Position numbers and translations under genes: made by a program
Assembly (NCBI GenBank): GCA_017510335.1
Contig: JAFWNM010000035.1
Location: 1-57,892 of the forward strand
From: Paracoccaceae bacterium
Lineage (GTDB): Bacteria; Pseudomonadota; Alphaproteobacteria; Rhodobacterales; Rhodobacteraceae
DNA: 57,892 nt
Direction of reading: 5' to 3'
Shown here: positions 16,193 to 26,497 of the stretch, in pieces
Layout of the letters: every line of letters starts with the position of its first letter
How positions within the stretch are numbered: the stretch's first letter is position 1
Notes under the pieces: generated by a model
Seen by the model: only the letters and a program-made list of their open reading frames with translations
The model's database searches: none
Told to the model about the DNA's origin: nothing

Positions 16193-18712
16193 ATGGACAT
16201 TATCACGCTTGTTGCCGCGCTGGCGGTGCTTTTCATCGTTATTGGCATATCCGAACCCTTGTCAGAACGGGCGCGGCTGCCGTTTACTGTGATATTGGCT
16301 GTGGTCGGCGGTGTTCTGGGCGGGGTCGCGCTGTATTTCCTGAATTCCGACCTGAGCGAGGCCCTGAACCCGACAGTCAGGCGATTGCTGGACCAACCCA
16401 TACGCGCAAATGTGTTCCTGTATGTCCTGTTGCCGACATTGCTGTTTCAGGTTGCGCTGATGGTCAACGCGCGGCGCATGCTGGATGACTGGGTGCCCAT
16501 TCTGGTTATGGCCGTGATGGCCGTTGTTGTTGCAACAGTGGTCATTGGCTATGCGCTGAAACCATTTACCACGCTGCCGCTGGTGGCGTGTCTGCTGATC
16601 GGGGCAATTGTGTCCACCACCGACCCGTCGGCGGTTGTCAGTATTTTCCGCAATATTGCCGCGCCCCAGCGCCTGACCCGCATTGTCGAAGGGGAAAGCC
16701 TGCTGAATGATGCCGCCGCCATTGCGTTATTCGGGTTTTTCATCACCTTGGTCATGCTGGGCGTGCCCGACCCCACCTTGCAAGAAGCGCTGGTCACCTT
16801 TCCCTGGTTGATCGCGGGCGGGGTGGGGATTGGCTGGGTCTTTGCCCGCGTGACAGTGTCGCTGATGGCGGTCATTCCGACCTTTCCGCGCGCGCAAGTG
16901 TCCATCAGTGTGGCGCTGCCATATCTGACCTATATCGTTGCGGAACAGCTTGCGTCCGCGTCAGGGGTAATCGCGGTTGTTGTGTCGGGGCTGACATTGA
17001 ACTTGCTGGGGCCGGGGCGGTTAACACCCGCCAGCTACAACTACCTGCGCGAAGTGTGGGACGTGCTGGCCTATTGGGCGGGGGCGTTGATCTTCATTCT
17101 GGCGGCATTGCTGATTCCGCGCCTTATGGGGGATGTGCGGCCCAATGATATTTTCCTGATCGGGGTCATTGTTGTTGCAGCGTTCCTTGCGCGTGCCGTC
17201 ATCCTGTTTGGCATGCTGCCGGTGCTGTCGGCGCTGAAACTGTCGCCGCGTGTGGACAGGCCCTATCGCGTGGCCATCCTGTGGGGGGGATTGCGCGGCG
17301 CGGTCACACTGGCGCTGGCGCTGGCCGTCACCGAAAGTGCGTTGGTGCCACCCGCCATCAAACGCGAGGTGGGGATTCTGGCCACCGGGTTTACGCTGTT
17401 CACGCTGCTGGTGCAGGGGACAACGCTGCGCTGGGTGATTGCGCGGTTGGGGCTGGACAGGTTGCCCGCACTGGACACGGCGCTGTCCAATCAGGTAATT
17501 GCTGTGGCCCTTCAGAACGTGCGCGAGGCCGTGGCAGACACAACCCGCGACTACCGCCTGCCCAAGGAAGTGATTCGGTCCGAGGCAAAGCGTTTCGCCG
17601 AACGGCTGGATATTGCCGTGGATCTGGCCGAGAACGCGCAGGCCATCCCGGACCGGGACCGCATTACGCTGGGGCTGATCGCGCTGGCAGGGCGCGAACG
17701 CGACCTGATTATCGACAATTTCCGCCAGCAATTGTTTTCCGCCCGTCTGGTGGAACAGATGCTGACAGATGTGGACCGCCTGATTGAACGCACACGGCAG
17801 GGGGGGCGTTATGAATACCGCGCAGCGGGCCGGATGGCACTGGGCTATGGCGCGTGGTATCGTGTGGCCGTGTGGCTGCACAGCCGCCTGAAATGGTCAT
17901 GGCTGCTGGAAACCATGACAGCGGACCGCTTCGAGATATTGCTGAACCAGCGGCTTGTTCTGGGGCAGTTGCACGGGTTTCTGGACAACAAGATCCGGCG
18001 CATTCATGGCCGCCGCGTGGCGGACCTGCTGCACGAACTGTTGCGCCGCCGCGAGGAAGAAACAGAAAACGCCATCGAAGGGTTGCGCCTGCAATACCCC
18101 GGCTATGCCGAGGAGATGGAACGCCGCTTCATTCGCCGCACCAGTTTGCGACTGGAAGAACGCGAATATGAAGTGCTGTTCAGTGACGGGCTGATCAGCC
18201 GCGAACTTTACACCACCCTACGCAACCGCGCCAACACCGCCCGCACCAAGGTAGAGGCCCGCCCGCACCTTGATTTCGCCCTGCAGAAAAGCGCGTTTGT
18301 GCGCAGTTTCCCGTTGTTTCAGGACATGACCGACGAACAACGCCAGATCCTGGCGCGCACCCTGACCACACGCTATGTCGAACCGGGCGCAGTGCTGATC
18401 CGCAAGGGAGAGGTGGCGAATTGTGTGTTCTTCATTGCCTCTGGCGCAGTAGAGGTGGAACGCAAAGGCCAGAAAGCGCGCTTGGGGCGGGGGGAATTTT
18501 TCGGGCATATCGGAATGCTGGCCCGCGAACCGCGCAAGGCGATGGTCAGCGCCATCAGCCATTCCACACTTCTGGAACTGGACGAAACACGCTTTCGGCG
18601 GATGATGGCACGCAACAAGACCTTGTTGCAGGCCGTTGCCGAAAGTGCCGCCAAGCGCGGCGTGGTTCTGGACCTAAGCGCGTTTGAAACGACAATGGGG
18701 CGCCAAAGGTAG
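16193..18712 (+). CDS. CPA1-type cation/proton antiporter with cyclic-nucleotide-binding domain
   Basis: The 839-residue protein has about twelve membrane helices in residues 1-410, with the CPA1 signature TDPSAVVSIFRNIAA and the helix motif GESLLNDAAAIALF that holds the conserved acidic transport residue. Residues about 410-690 are a long cytoplasmic helical region with many charged residues. Residues about 700-815 form a cyclic-nucleotide-binding fold: F-P-L-F-Q-D-M, V-L-I-R-K-G-E, then GRGEFFGHIGML and a late R-K-A in the phosphate-binding position. It should exchange Na+ or K+ for protons with gating by cAMP or a related ligand. A short AGAG ribosome site precedes the ATG. Ion and ligand specificity are not visible. 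Confidence 0.88.
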   Translation: MDIITLVAALAVLFIVIGISEPLSERARLPFTVILAVVGGVLGGVALYFLNSDLSEALNPTVRRLLDQPIRANVFLYVLLPTLLFQVALMVNARRMLDDWVPILVMAVMAVVVATVVIGYALKPFTTLPLVACLLIGAIVSTTDPSAVVSIFRNIAAPQRLTRIVEGESLLNDAAAIALFGFFITLVMLGVPDPTLQEALVTFPWLIAGGVGIGWVFARVTVSLMAVIPTFPRAQVSISVALPYLTYIVAEQLASASGVIAVVVSGLTLNLLGPGRLTPASYNYLREVWDVLAYWAGALIFILAALLIPRLMGDVRPNDIFLIGVIVVAAFLARAVILFGMLPVLSALKLSPRVDRPYRVAILWGGLRGAVTLALALAVTESALVPPAIKREVGILATGFTLFTLLVQGTTLRWVIARLGLDRLPALDTALSNQVIAVALQNVREAVADTTRDYRLPKEVIRSEAKRFAERLDIAVDLAENAQAIPDRDRITLGLIALAGRERDLIIDNFRQQLFSARLVEQMLTDVDRLIERTRQGGRYEYRAAGRMALGYGAWYRVAVWLHSRLKWSWLLETMTADRFEILLNQRLVLGQLHGFLDNKIRRIHGRRVADLLHELLRRREEETENAIEGLRLQYPGYAEEMERRFIRRTSLRLEEREYEVLFSDGLISRELYTTLRNRANTARTKVEARPHLDFALQKSAFVRSFPLFQDMTDEQRQILARTLTTRYVEPGAVLIRKGEVANCVFFIASGAVEVERKGQKARLGRGEFFGHIGMLAREPRKAMVSAISHSTLLELDETRFRRMMARNKTLLQAVAESAAKRGVVLDLSAFETTMGRQR

Positions 18713-18716
18713 ACGG

Positions 18717-19592
18717 CTATTCCGCGGCCAGCGCGATGGTCTGGTTGCTGTCGCGCCCGATATCGGCAAGTTCCTTGACGATCCGCGCCATTACCCTGGC
18801 AAAGCTGTTGAAATCCCGGTTTGGCGTGACGGTGCGTTCATCCAGATACAGGCCGCGGTCAATTTCCACCTGAACGACATGTTGCCCGGTGGACGGGCTG
18901 CCATAGCGCTGCGTAATATACGCCCCGGCGAACGGGGCATTGCGCGCCACACGCAACCCGGCCGCCGAAAAGACGGCTTCGGCCGCATCGCTGATGGGGC
19001 CGGAACATGCAGCGCCGAATCGGTCGCCCAGCACAATGTCCGGGCGTCTGCCTGCGAATCGGCGGTCGTGGCTGGTTGCATCGCGGGGCATGGAATGCAT
19101 GTCGAACAATATCGCGCGCCCGAACTGCCGGCGCTGCTGGTCCATCACGGATGCAAGCCGTTCATGATAGGGGTGCCAGAAACGGGTCAGGCGGGTGTCG
19201 GCTTCGGTTCTGGTGATCTTGCCTGCATAGATGGCCCGCGACCCCGCGACAACGCGGGGAATGACACCCAAACCCGACATGACGCGCGGGTTCAGCGTGG
19301 CCTTGGGCACATCTGCAATAAGCGCGGGGTCCAGTTCCGTTGCCGCGCGGTTATAATCGACATAGGCGCGCGGCACACCACCCAGCAAAACCGGCGCGCC
19401 ATGGTCCGGCGCATCTTGCAAGAACAGATCGACATAGGCATCCTCGGAAGATCGAAGTGCCGTTTCATCAAGCACAGACGCCTTCAGAAACTCGGGCGCA
19501 TAGATTCGTCCGCTATGGGGTGATGCGAAAACCACCGCGCTTGTCGCTACTCGTGCTGGGAAAAAATCAAAAGCGTTCATATGTCCGGCCAT
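18717..19592 (-). CDS. N-formylglutamate amidohydrolase family protein
   Basis: The 291-residue protein matches the N-formylglutamate deformylase family, which hydrolyses N-formyl-L-glutamate in one branch of histidine degradation. Visible motifs are ASPHSGRIY (metal-binding His), a later VDYNRAATELDP, and FDMHSMPRD near the middle, with R-P-D-I-V-L-G-D-R-F-G after it. There is no signal peptide. No other histidine-utilisation gene is nearby, so the actual substrate could be another N-formylated or N-acylated amino acid. Its stop lies 4 nt from the stop of the converging antiporter gene. A second ATG four codons downstream (19580) is an alternative start; neither has a strong ribosome site. 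Confidence 0.82.
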   Translation of the reverse strand: MAGHMNAFDFFPARVATSAVVFASPHSGRIYAPEFLKASVLDETALRSSEDAYVDLFLQDAPDHGAPVLLGGVPRAYVDYNRAATELDPALIADVPKATLNPRVMSGLGVIPRVVAGSRAIYAGKITRTEADTRLTRFWHPYHERLASVMDQQRRQFGRAILFDMHSMPRDATSHDRRFAGRRPDIVLGDRFGAACSGPISDAAEAVFSAAGLRVARNAPFAGAYITQRYGSPSTGQHVVQVEIDRGLYLDERTVTPNRDFNSFARVMARIVKELADIGRDSNQTIALAAE

Positions 19593-19734
19593 GTTTCAGA
19601 AAATAACTATAGCGCGAATGATCTTGCTTTCGAAAGCCCTTGATCATGCCAGCGATTCTTTCTATACGGGCGGCAATTGACGCGGTTCTACCCCGCGTCC
19701 CTTTTGTTTGGGGCGTATGTTGGTTGGCCAGTCA

Positions 19735-19809
<75 letters not shown>

Positions 19810-19871
19810 TTAACCCCTGCAGTCTGCAGGACAACCCAATGGCGCAAGCGCGCCGCGATAAGGAGAAGGCC

Positions 19872-19997
19872 ATGAAGGTCAGAAACTCGCTCCGGTCGCT
19901 CAAGCAGCGCCACCGCGATTGTCAAATCGTGCGCCGCAAGGGCCGTGTGTATGTTATCAACAAGACACAGAAAAAATTCAAGGCACGTCAGGGCTGA
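19872..19997 (+). CDS. rpmJ: 50S ribosomal protein L36, zinc-free form
   Basis: A 41-residue protein, [19 protein letters not shown]..., ends in KKFKARQG. The basic composition and the K-V-R-x-S-L-R/K-S-L-K start identify L36. It keeps only one of the four zinc-ligand cysteines (Cys17), so it is the zinc-independent type that replaces the C+ form. An AAGGAG ribosome site lies 6 nt upstream of the ATG; a frame open further upstream runs through the tRNA and is not used. It is followed by a strong terminator and stands alone behind tRNA-Val, an arrangement common in Rhodobacterales. Confidence 0.95.
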   Translation: MKVRNSLRSLKQRHRDCQIVRRKGRVYVINKTQKKFKARQG

Positions 19998-20020
19998 TCT
20001 TACAGCGCTGGTGTACTGAA

Positions 20021-20058
20021 AAACCGCCCCCCGTTCCTGCGGGGGGCGGTTTTCGTTT
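20021..20058 (+). terminator. Intrinsic terminator of rpmJ
   Basis: A 12-bp perfect stem (AAACCGCCCCCC at 20021-20032 with GGGGGGCGGTTT at 20041-20052) and an 8-base loop, followed by TCGTTTT. It lies 23 nt after the rpmJ stop. Confidence 0.9.
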
Positions 20059-20244
20059 TGGCGTATCCAAATTGCGGGCCAGCAAGGTTGGCCAGCTTTG
20101 CCCGAAGCCCGCCAGATAGCGCGCGCCCTGCCCCGCCCGAAAGCCGGTGAAGCGCGACCTGTGTTGGCCGATGATTCGCACAACGCCAGCGGCCGTGAGT
20201 TGAACCCGCGAACAGCGGTTTACCGGCTGCGCACAACCGCAGCG

Positions 20245-20844
20245 TCACGGCTGCTGCTGAAAGCGCCCATACTTGCCTTGGCTGAACACCAGCGGCTGGC
20301 CCGCGTTGCTGTGGCACCGCAGCACACGCCCCACAATGATCAGATGATCACCGCCATCATGCGTATCATGCAACGCGCAATCGAGCCGCGCCAGTGCCCC
20401 GTTCAGAACCGGGGTTCCTTCGGGTGTGAACACATGCGGCACCCCGTCAAACCCCGCGCCAAGCCGGCCAAAGCGCGCAATCCAGTCTTTCGCGTCATCG
20501 CGCAGAATATGGACGGAAAAATGCGCCGCATTCGCAAAATGCCCGAAACGGCTGGACGACCGCGCGGGCGACCACAGAACCAGGGGCGGATCAAGCGACA
20601 AGCCTGAAAAGCTGTTGGCAACAAATCCCATGGGGCCGCTTTCGCTGGCAATCGTCACCAGTGTTATGCCCGTGGCAAACTGACCCAACGCGTCACGAAA
20701 GGCCCGCGAATTGCTTGCATCTGGTATGAAGCCCTGTTCCAGCACCGCGCCCTCGCTGTTTGGTTGATGATCGCCTGCGGCCTGTCGGGGGTATCGGCTT
20801 TGGGACCGGACATCAACAGGTGCGGGGGCAAAGGGGACGGTCAC
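20245..20844 (-). CDS. Flavin reductase family protein
   Basis: The 199-residue protein contains the flavin reductase-like split-barrel domain from about residue 47: FRDALGQFATGITLVTI, then G-F-V-A-N-S-F-S-G-L-S-L-D-P-P-L-V-L-W-S, and a late D-H-L-I-I-V-G-R-V. Such enzymes reduce FMN or FAD with NAD(P)H and often feed a two-component monooxygenase. No monooxygenase gene is close by. The first 35 residues are charged and not part of the fold. The start is GTG preceded by GGAG at six bases. It is a single-gene unit with its own upstream region; the infB terminator hairpin lies in that region. Confidence 0.85.
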   Translation of the reverse strand: MTVPFAPAPVDVRSQSRYPRQAAGDHQPNSEGAVLEQGFIPDASNSRAFRDALGQFATGITLVTIASESGPMGFVANSFSGLSLDPPLVLWSPARSSSRFGHFANAAHFSVHILRDDAKDWIARFGRLGAGFDGVPHVFTPEGTPVLNGALARLDCALHDTHDGGDHLIIVGRVLRCHSNAGQPLVFSQGKYGRFQQQP

Positions 20845-20973
20845 GGCATTCTCCGGTAGCTGTCAGCATGATCAAAAGAGAGGGAAAGAAAAGCCGCGTC
20901 ACATGCAGCCACGTTTGTGGAGATAGGCCGTTTTGCATGTTGGACAAGGCGAATAGCTGCGCTTCAGATACGA

Positions 20974-21010
20974 AAATACCGCAAGCCACTTACAAGGACT
21001 TGCGGTATTT
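20974..21010 (-). terminator. Terminator downstream of infB
   Basis: A perfect 12-bp stem, AAATACCGCAAG at 20974-20985 with CTTGCGGTATTT at 20999-21010. It lies 32 nt beyond the infB stop on the minus strand and is followed there by TTCG. The U-run is short. Confidence 0.75.
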
Positions 21011-21041
21011 GAAACCAGGCGCGGAAAAGCGCAGGCGCGAC

Positions 21042-23552
21042 TTAGCTCAAGGAACGCTCGACTTCCTCGCGCTCGAAAATCTCGATCACGTCCTTCACGC
21101 GGATATCATCATAGTTTTCAAAGGCCATGCCGCATTCCTGACCGGACTGGACTTCCTTGACTTCATCCTTGAACCGCTTGAGCGTCTTAAGCGTGCCTTC
21201 GTGGATAACCACGTTGTCGCGCAGCAGGCGCACACCGGCAGAACGCCGCGCTACACCTTCGGTCACCAGACAGCCCGCAACCTTGCCGACACTGGACACC
21301 TTGAACACATCGCGGATTTCGGCGTAACCGATGAAATTCTCGCGCACTTCGGCAGACAGCAGGCCAGATGCGGCCGCCTTGATGTCGTCCACAAGATCAT
21401 AGATGATCGAGTAATAGCGCAACTCGACACCTTTCTGGTTGGCCGATTGCCGCGCAGACGCATTTGCCCGCACATTGAACCCGATAATCGGCGCACCCGA
21501 TGCTTCGGCAAGCCCGACATCAGTATCGGTGATCGCGCCCACACCATAATGCAGAACACGCACGCGCACTTCGTCATTGCCAATTTTTTCAAGGGCCTGA
21601 ACAATCGCTTCGGCGGACCCCTGAACATCTGCTTTCAGCAATACAGGCAGTTCCGAAATGTCCTTGTCGGCCTTGGCCTTGGCCATAAGCTGTTCCAGCG
21701 TGGTGGCAGCCCCTGCCGCGGCGCGTTTGTCCTTGGCGGCTTGCTGGCGGTAATCCGCAATCTCGCGGGCCTGCGCTTCGGTTTCGACGACGTTCAGCAC
21801 ATCGCCTGCTTCCGGTGTGCCGTTCAGGCCCAACACTTCGACAGGGACCGAAGGGCCTGCTTCCTTGACACGTTCGCCCTTGTCGTTGACCAGCGCGCGC
21901 ACTTTGCCCCATTGTTCGCCCACGACGAAAATATCGCCCTGACGCAATGTGCCGTTCTGCACCAGAACAGTCGCAACAGGACCACGGCCCACATCAAGCT
22001 GTGCCTCGATCACTGCGCCCATGGCCGCGCGATCGGGGTTCGCCTTCAGTTCCAGTATTTCAGCCTGCAGGGCGATGGCTTCCAGCAAGGAATCCAGCCC
22101 CATACCCGTCAGCGCCGACACTTCGACATCCTGCACATCGCCCGACATCGCTTCGACGACAACTTCGTGCTGCAACAATCCGGTGCGCACCTTGTTGGGG
22201 TCCGCAGCGGGCCTGTCACATTTGTTGATTGCGACAATCATCGGCACCTTGGCCGCTTTGGCGTGGTTGATGGCTTCGATCGTTTGGGGCATGACCGAAT
22301 CATCGGCGGCAACAACCAGAACCACAATATCGGTTACATTCGCACCGCGCGCCCGCATGCTGGTAAACGCCGCGTGGCCTGGGGTGTCCAGAAAGCTGAG
22401 CACCGCGCCTGATTCGGTTGTAACCTGATAAGCCCCGATATGCTGGGTAATGCCGCCCGCTTCGCCAGAAACCACATTGGTTTTGCGCAGCGCGTCCAGA
22501 AGGCTGGTCTTGCCGTGGTCCACATGGCCCATGATCGTGATGATCGGCGGGCGTGGTTGCAGCAATTCGGGGGCGTCCTGCACCTGATCGATCACTTGCT
22601 CGACATCCGAGTCGGACACGCGCACCACTTTGTGGCCGAATTCCTCGATCAGCAATTCTGCTGTATCTGCATCAATCGACTGGTTCATGGTCGCCATGAC
22701 GCCCATTTTCATCAGCGACTTGACCACATCTGCCACACGTTCGGCCATGCGGTTTGCCAGTTCCTGAACCACAATGGTTTCGGGCAACTGCACTTCGCGC
22801 ACGACTTTCTCGCGGCTTTGGGACTGGCCCATGGCCTTCTGGCGGGCGCGTTCCTGCTTGCGTTTCATCGCAGCCATGGACCGCTGGCGCCCGCCTTCGC
22901 CGGAAAGCGCGTCTTTCAATGTCAGCTTGCCGGACCGGCGGCCTGCATCGTCGCGCGGCTTCGCAGCGCGGGCCTGACGGTCATCATCAGGGCGCTTGGG
23001 GGCCTTGCGGGCATCTGTGGACACAGGGCGCGCGCGTTCAGACAACGGCGCTTCGGGCGCTGTTGGCGCAGCGGCGGGCTTTGCGGCTTCTGCAGCGGCG
23101 GCGGCCTTGCGTTCCTCGTGGATTTCGGCTTCCGCGCGGGCGCGGGCTTCTTCGTCGGCTTTTGCGCGCAGGGCGTCTTCGCGTTCGCGTTCTTCACGTT
23201 CACGCGCTTCGGCTTCGTCGCGGCGGCGCTGGCGGTCTTCTTCGCGCGCCAGTTCCTCGGCGGCGCGAATGGCCGCATCTTCGACCTCGCGGGATTTGGT
23301 TGCGGCCAGCGCCTTCAGGCGACGTTCCATTTCCGCATCAGAAATACCGGCCGGGCGTCTGGCGGGATCAGGACGCGGCGCGGCGCCGCCAGAGGCTTGC
23401 GCGCTTCCCGGCGTTCCGGGTTTCGGCACCACAACACGCTTGCGCTTCTTTTCGACCACCACAGATTTGGTGCGCCCATGGCTGAAGCTCTGCTTCACCT
23501 GGCCGCCTTTGCTGCCAAGTCCGAGTGGTTTTTTTCCGTCAGTATCGCTCAT
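21042..23552 (-). CDS. infB: Translation initiation factor IF-2
   Basis: The 836-residue GTPase places initiator tRNA on the 30S subunit. It starts [17 protein letters not shown], the usual alphaproteobacterial N-terminus. A long low-complexity Arg/Glu/Ala-rich region follows at about 60-250. The GTPase domain near residue 340 shows G1 GHVDHGKT, G2 [10 protein letters not shown]3 DTPGHAAF, G4 NKCD and G5 SAL. Domains II-IV follow, with the C-terminal [10 protein letters not shown] and the late G-x-E-C-G-M. The frame is open upstream through ylxR but the family begins at 23552. The start overlaps the ylxR stop by 4 nt. It is the last gene of the rimP-nusA-ylxR-infB unit and is followed by a hairpin. 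Confidence 0.97.
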   Translation of the reverse strand: MSDTDGKKPLGLGSKGGQVKQSFSHGRTKSVVVEKKRKRVVVPKPGTPGSAQASGGAAPRPDPARRPAGISDAEMERRLKALAATKSREVEDAAIRAAEELAREEDRQRRRDEAEAREREEREREDALRAKADEEARARAEAEIHEERKAAAAAEAAKPAAAPTAPEAPLSERARPVSTDARKAPKRPDDDRQARAAKPRDDAGRRSGKLTLKDALSGEGGRQRSMAAMKRKQERARQKAMGQSQSREKVVREVQLPETIVVQELANRMAERVADVVKSLMKMGVMATMNQSIDADTAELLIEEFGHKVVRVSDSDVEQVIDQVQDAPELLQPRPPIITIMGHVDHGKTSLLDALRKTNVVSGEAGGITQHIGAYQVTTESGAVLSFLDTPGHAAFTSMRARGANVTDIVVLVVAADDSVMPQTIEAINHAKAAKVPMIVAINKCDRPAADPNKVRTGLLQHEVVVEAMSGDVQDVEVSALTGMGLDSLLEAIALQAEILELKANPDRAAMGAVIEAQLDVGRGPVATVLVQNGTLRQGDIFVVGEQWGKVRALVNDKGERVKEAGPSVPVEVLGLNGTPEAGDVLNVVETEAQAREIADYRQQAAKDKRAAAGAATTLEQLMAKAKADKDISELPVLLKADVQGSAEAIVQALEKIGNDEVRVRVLHYGVGAITDTDVGLAEASGAPIIGFNVRANASARQSANQKGVELRYYSIIYDLVDDIKAAASGLLSAEVRENFIGYAEIRDVFKVSSVGKVAGCLVTEGVARRSAGVRLLRDNVVIHEGTLKTLKRFKDEVKEVQSGQECGMAFENYDDIRVKDVIEIFEREEVERSLS

Positions 23553-24181
23553 GCGTTCGTCTTGTCCTCTCCGGCGGTCGTTCCGCCGATTACCTTGCGC
23601 AGTCCGGCCAGTCTTGCCGCTTCCTGTACAACAGCTTTGCTCAGTCCACCAGAGCGAAGCGCGGCATGTATCACATGTTCCCGCCCAAATGCAAAACCCA
23701 ATTCTTGTGCATTCAGGCACCCAATATAGCTGTTCTCCCCGTCGGGGGGGCGTAATTTTGTCTTTCCGCGCGTCGATCCGTCACTTGCCTGGATCAACAC
23801 ATACATCTGGTCTTTCAGTGCCAGATCGCGGCATTTTTCATATCCCGCCACCGCCAGCCCGCCCTTGCGCGCCAGTGACAGCAATTCCAGCACCCGCTTC
23901 GCGACAAGCTGTTCAACCAGATCGACCAAACCTTCCGGCACGGTGACCTGTTGCCGCGCCGCGCGCGAAAACAGTTTCTTGGCCTCTGCCCGCGCCAGTG
24001 CATCACGCTCCGCGCTGACCCATATTCCGCGCCCCGGCAGTTTTGCCGCCAGATCAGGCACAATCTGGCTGTCCGGGCCGACAACAAAGCGCACAAGCCC
24101 GCTGGCCGGTTGTGACTGGCCGGTGGCGATACAGCGCCGTTCCGGCCCGTCCTGTTCCGTTTTCTTGCCGCCGCGGGCCAT
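23549..24181 (-). CDS. ylxR: YlxR-family RNA-binding protein fused to an L7Ae-like domain (DUF448)
   Basis: The 210-residue protein has the YlxR fold at residues about 10-90: [12 protein letters not shown], then [13 protein letters not shown] and [10 protein letters not shown] second domain of the ribosomal L7Ae type follows, with [15 protein letters not shown]. This two-domain form is common in alphaproteobacteria. It probably binds RNA, with a proposed role in ribosome or RNase P function; the exact role is not settled. The start at [10 protein letters not shown] (24181) avoids overlap with nusA, leaving a 16-nt gap. The stop overlaps infB by 4 nt. Confidence 0.9.
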   Translation of the reverse strand: MARGGKKTEQDGPERRCIATGQSQPASGLVRFVVGPDSQIVPDLAAKLPGRGIWVSAERDALARAEAKKLFSRAARQQVTVPEGLVDLVEQLVAKRVLELLSLARKGGLAVAGYEKCRDLALKDQMYVLIQASDGSTRGKTKLRPPDGENSYIGCLNAQELGFAFGREHVIHAALRSGGLSKAVVQEAARLAGLRKVIGGTTAGEDKTNA

Positions 24182-24197
24182 GCCTGCTTGTCCCTGC

Positions 24198-25805
24198 TCA
24201 GTCTTCCTGATCCGCCGGTTCCGCGTCTTCTGCATCGGCGTCCAGTTCGGACGGGTCAACCCAGCCCAGCATGACCCGAGCGGTCATGATGAGATGCTGC
24301 GCTTCTTCCAAACTCATGTCAAAGCTTTCCAGCAGACCTTCATCCTTGACGCGGGTCCCGTCCACAGTTGTCCAGCCGCCAGCCAGTTCCCAGTCGGCGC
24401 AAGTCGCAAAATCTTCCAGCGTCTTGATGCCGTCTTTGGCAAGGGCCTCGACCATTTGCGGGGTCAGACCTTCAAATCCGATCAGGCTGTCATCAACGCC
24501 CAGCGCGCGGGCGTTTTCCAGCGCGGCTGTGGCAATCGCTTCCAACTTTTCGCGGGCACGGGTTTGCAGTTCCTGCGCGGTATCTTCGTCGAACCCGTCA
24601 ATCGCCAGCAATTCGTCCAGATCCACATAGGCCACTTCTTCAAGCGAGCTGAACTCTTCCGCGACCAGAAGCTGGGCCATCATTTCGTCGATGTCCAGTT
24701 CTTCCATGAACAGGCGCGTGCGTTCCGCGAATTCTGCCTGGCGGCGTGCCGAATCATCGGATTCCGTGACGATATCAATATCAAGCCCAGTCAACTGGCT
24801 GGCAAGGCGCACATTCTGCCCGCGCCGGCCAATGGCCAGTGACAATTGTTCGTCAGGGACAACAACTTCAATCTTGCCGGCGTCATCATCGATGACGACC
24901 TTGCTGACTTCTGCGGGTTGCAGCGCGTTGACAAGGAATGTCGCCTGATCTTCGGTCCAGGGGATAATGTCGATCTTCTCGCCCTGAAGTTCATTCACCA
25001 CGGCCTGAACACGGCTGCCGCGCATACCTACACAGGCACCCACCGGGTCAATGCCCGAATCATGGCTGATAACGCCAATCTTGGCACGCGACCCGGGGTC
25101 ACGGGCCACGGCCTTGATCTCGATGATGCCATCGTAAATTTCGGGCACTTCCATCTTGAACAGTTCGGCCATGAATTCCGGCGCTGTGCGCGACAGGAAG
25201 ATTTGCGGCCCGCGCGCTTCGCGGCGCACATCCTTGACATAGCAACGGATGCGGTCGCCGTTGCGGTAGCTTTCGCGGCCAATCTTTTCATTGCGGCGCA
25301 GCACCGCTTCGCCCCGGCCAATGTCGATAACAAGGTTGCCGTATTCTTCGCGCTTCACAACACCGTTCAGAATGGTGCCTGCGCGGTCCTTGAATTCCTC
25401 GTACTGGCGGTCACGTTCGGCTTCGCGCACCTTTTGCAAGATCACCTGCTTGGCGGATTGCGCGGCAATGCGGCCCAGTTCCACTGGCGGCACCTGGTCG
25501 CTGATTTCATCGCCAATCTTGGGGTCATCCAGATAAGGCGCGGCTTGGGCAACGGTCAGTTGCGCATGGTGGTTTTCCAAGTCTTCATCCGCAACGACGG
25601 TGCGCACGCGGCTGAAGGTGGCAACCCCTGTCTTGCGATCAATATGGACGCGAATATCCATATCTGCGCCGTAGCGCGACTTGGCCGCCCGTGCGAGGCT
25701 GTCTTCCATCGCCTGAACGACCAGTTCGGGGTCGATCATTTTTTCGCGGGCCACGGCTTCGGCGGTTTGCAGAAGTTCAAGCTGGTTGGCAGAGGTGATT
25801 GCCAT
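24198..25805 (-). CDS. nusA: Transcription termination/antitermination factor NusA
   Basis: This 535-residue RNA polymerase-binding protein modulates pausing, termination and antitermination. The N-terminal polymerase-binding domain covers residues 1-125. The S1 domain follows with VKREEYGNLVIDIGRGEAV. Two KH domains come next, with DPVGACVGMRGSRVQAVVNE and AIGRRGQNVRLA. Two C-terminal helix-hairpin-helix repeats end in an acidic tail (SELDADAEDAEPADQED). The gene lies 3 nt after the rimP stop and 16 nt before ylxR. A terminator hairpin stands in the operon leader, so NusA may control its own transcription, as known for the enterobacterial operon. Confidence 0.97.
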   Translation of the reverse strand: MAITSANQLELLQTAEAVAREKMIDPELVVQAMEDSLARAAKSRYGADMDIRVHIDRKTGVATFSRVRTVVADEDLENHHAQLTVAQAAPYLDDPKIGDEISDQVPPVELGRIAAQSAKQVILQKVREAERDRQYEEFKDRAGTILNGVVKREEYGNLVIDIGRGEAVLRRNEKIGRESYRNGDRIRCYVKDVRREARGPQIFLSRTAPEFMAELFKMEVPEIYDGIIEIKAVARDPGSRAKIGVISHDSGIDPVGACVGMRGSRVQAVVNELQGEKIDIIPWTEDQATFLVNALQPAEVSKVVIDDDAGKIEVVVPDEQLSLAIGRRGQNVRLASQLTGLDIDIVTESDDSARRQAEFAERTRLFMEELDIDEMMAQLLVAEEFSSLEEVAYVDLDELLAIDGFDEDTAQELQTRAREKLEAIATAALENARALGVDDSLIGFEGLTPQMVEALAKDGIKTLEDFATCADWELAGGWTTVDGTRVKDEGLLESFDMSLEEAQHLIMTARVMLGWVDPSELDADAEDAEPADQED

Positions 25806-25808
25806 GTC

Positions 25809-26408
25809 TCAGTGCTCCTCTTGGTCCGCACCAATGTCGGGCGCGTCCGTTTCAATCTGGTCAAACTTGCTTTCGTCAATGGCACCACTGTCTTTGCGTG
25901 TGCGCAGCATTTCAGCGATCAATTCATCTGTCAGCACAAGCTTGGCATCCGACAGCCAGTCAAATTGCAGGCCAATGGTCAGGGCTTCGCCGTTTTCTTC
26001 GATTTCGATCAGGACTTCTTCGCCGTCAATACCGGCCAGAATGCCCCTGAAGCGGCGGCGCCCGTCAATCAGTTCCGTGGTTTCCACCCGCGCTTCATAG
26101 CCGTTCCAGACGTCAAAATCCTTCAGGCGGGTCAGGGGGCGGTCAATGCCGGGGCTGGACACTTCCAGCGTGTAGGCATCTTCCAAGGGGTCTTCGACAT
26201 CAAGAACCGCGGAAACCGCCGTTGAAATTCTGGCGCAATCTTCAACTTCTATCCCGCCTTCGGGACGGTCAGCCATGATTTGCAGCGTGCGGGTTTTGCC
26301 CGACATCACGCGCAGACGCACCAGTTCAAACCCCAGCCCTTCGATGACGGGGGCGACGATGGCAGCAACACGCTGGTCCAATGTGGTTTTGGCGATCAGG
26401 TCGCTCAT
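25809..26408 (-). CDS. rimP: Ribosome maturation factor RimP
   Basis: The 199-residue protein helps 30S assembly. The N-terminal alpha/beta domain has [13 protein letters not shown] and the motif [19 protein letters not shown], followed by [12 protein letters not shown], the best-conserved RimP segment. The C-terminal SH3-like domain runs to about residue 170, with an acidic tail beyond it that is longer than in E. coli. The ATG is preceded by GGAGGG. It is the first gene of the nusA-infB unit, 24 nt downstream of a strong leader hairpin. Confidence 0.95.
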   Translation of the reverse strand: MSDLIAKTTLDQRVAAIVAPVIEGLGFELVRLRVMSGKTRTLQIMADRPEGGIEVEDCARISTAVSAVLDVEDPLEDAYTLEVSSPGIDRPLTRLKDFDVWNGYEARVETTELIDGRRRFRGILAGIDGEEVLIEIEENGEALTIGLQFDWLSDAKLVLTDELIAEMLRTRKDSGAIDESKFDQIETDAPDIGADQEEH

Positions 26409-26431
26409 GCAGCCCTCCTGGGGGGCGAAAT

Positions 26432-26456
26432 AAAAAAACGGGCCGCGCGGCCCGTT
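26432..26456 (-). terminator. Leader terminator/attenuator of rimP-nusA-infB, or terminator of pip
   Basis: On the minus strand AACGGGCCGCGCGGCCCGTT is a perfect 20-nt palindrome followed immediately by a run of T. It is a textbook intrinsic terminator, 24 nt before the rimP ATG and 74 nt after the pip stop. Because a good promoter lies between pip and this hairpin, it may act as an attenuator in the operon leader. Confidence 0.88.
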
Positions 26457-26497
26457 GGTTTTTCCGGTGGGCCTTCACAGGCGCCGCTGTTGGCAGT

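Noticed and set aside
20760-22412. A 550-codon open frame on the plus strand opposite infB
   Set aside because: It is the complement of a certain gene with strong family motifs; its own translation has no domain features and is rich in His, Arg and Phe, as expected for antisense of a GC-rich gene.
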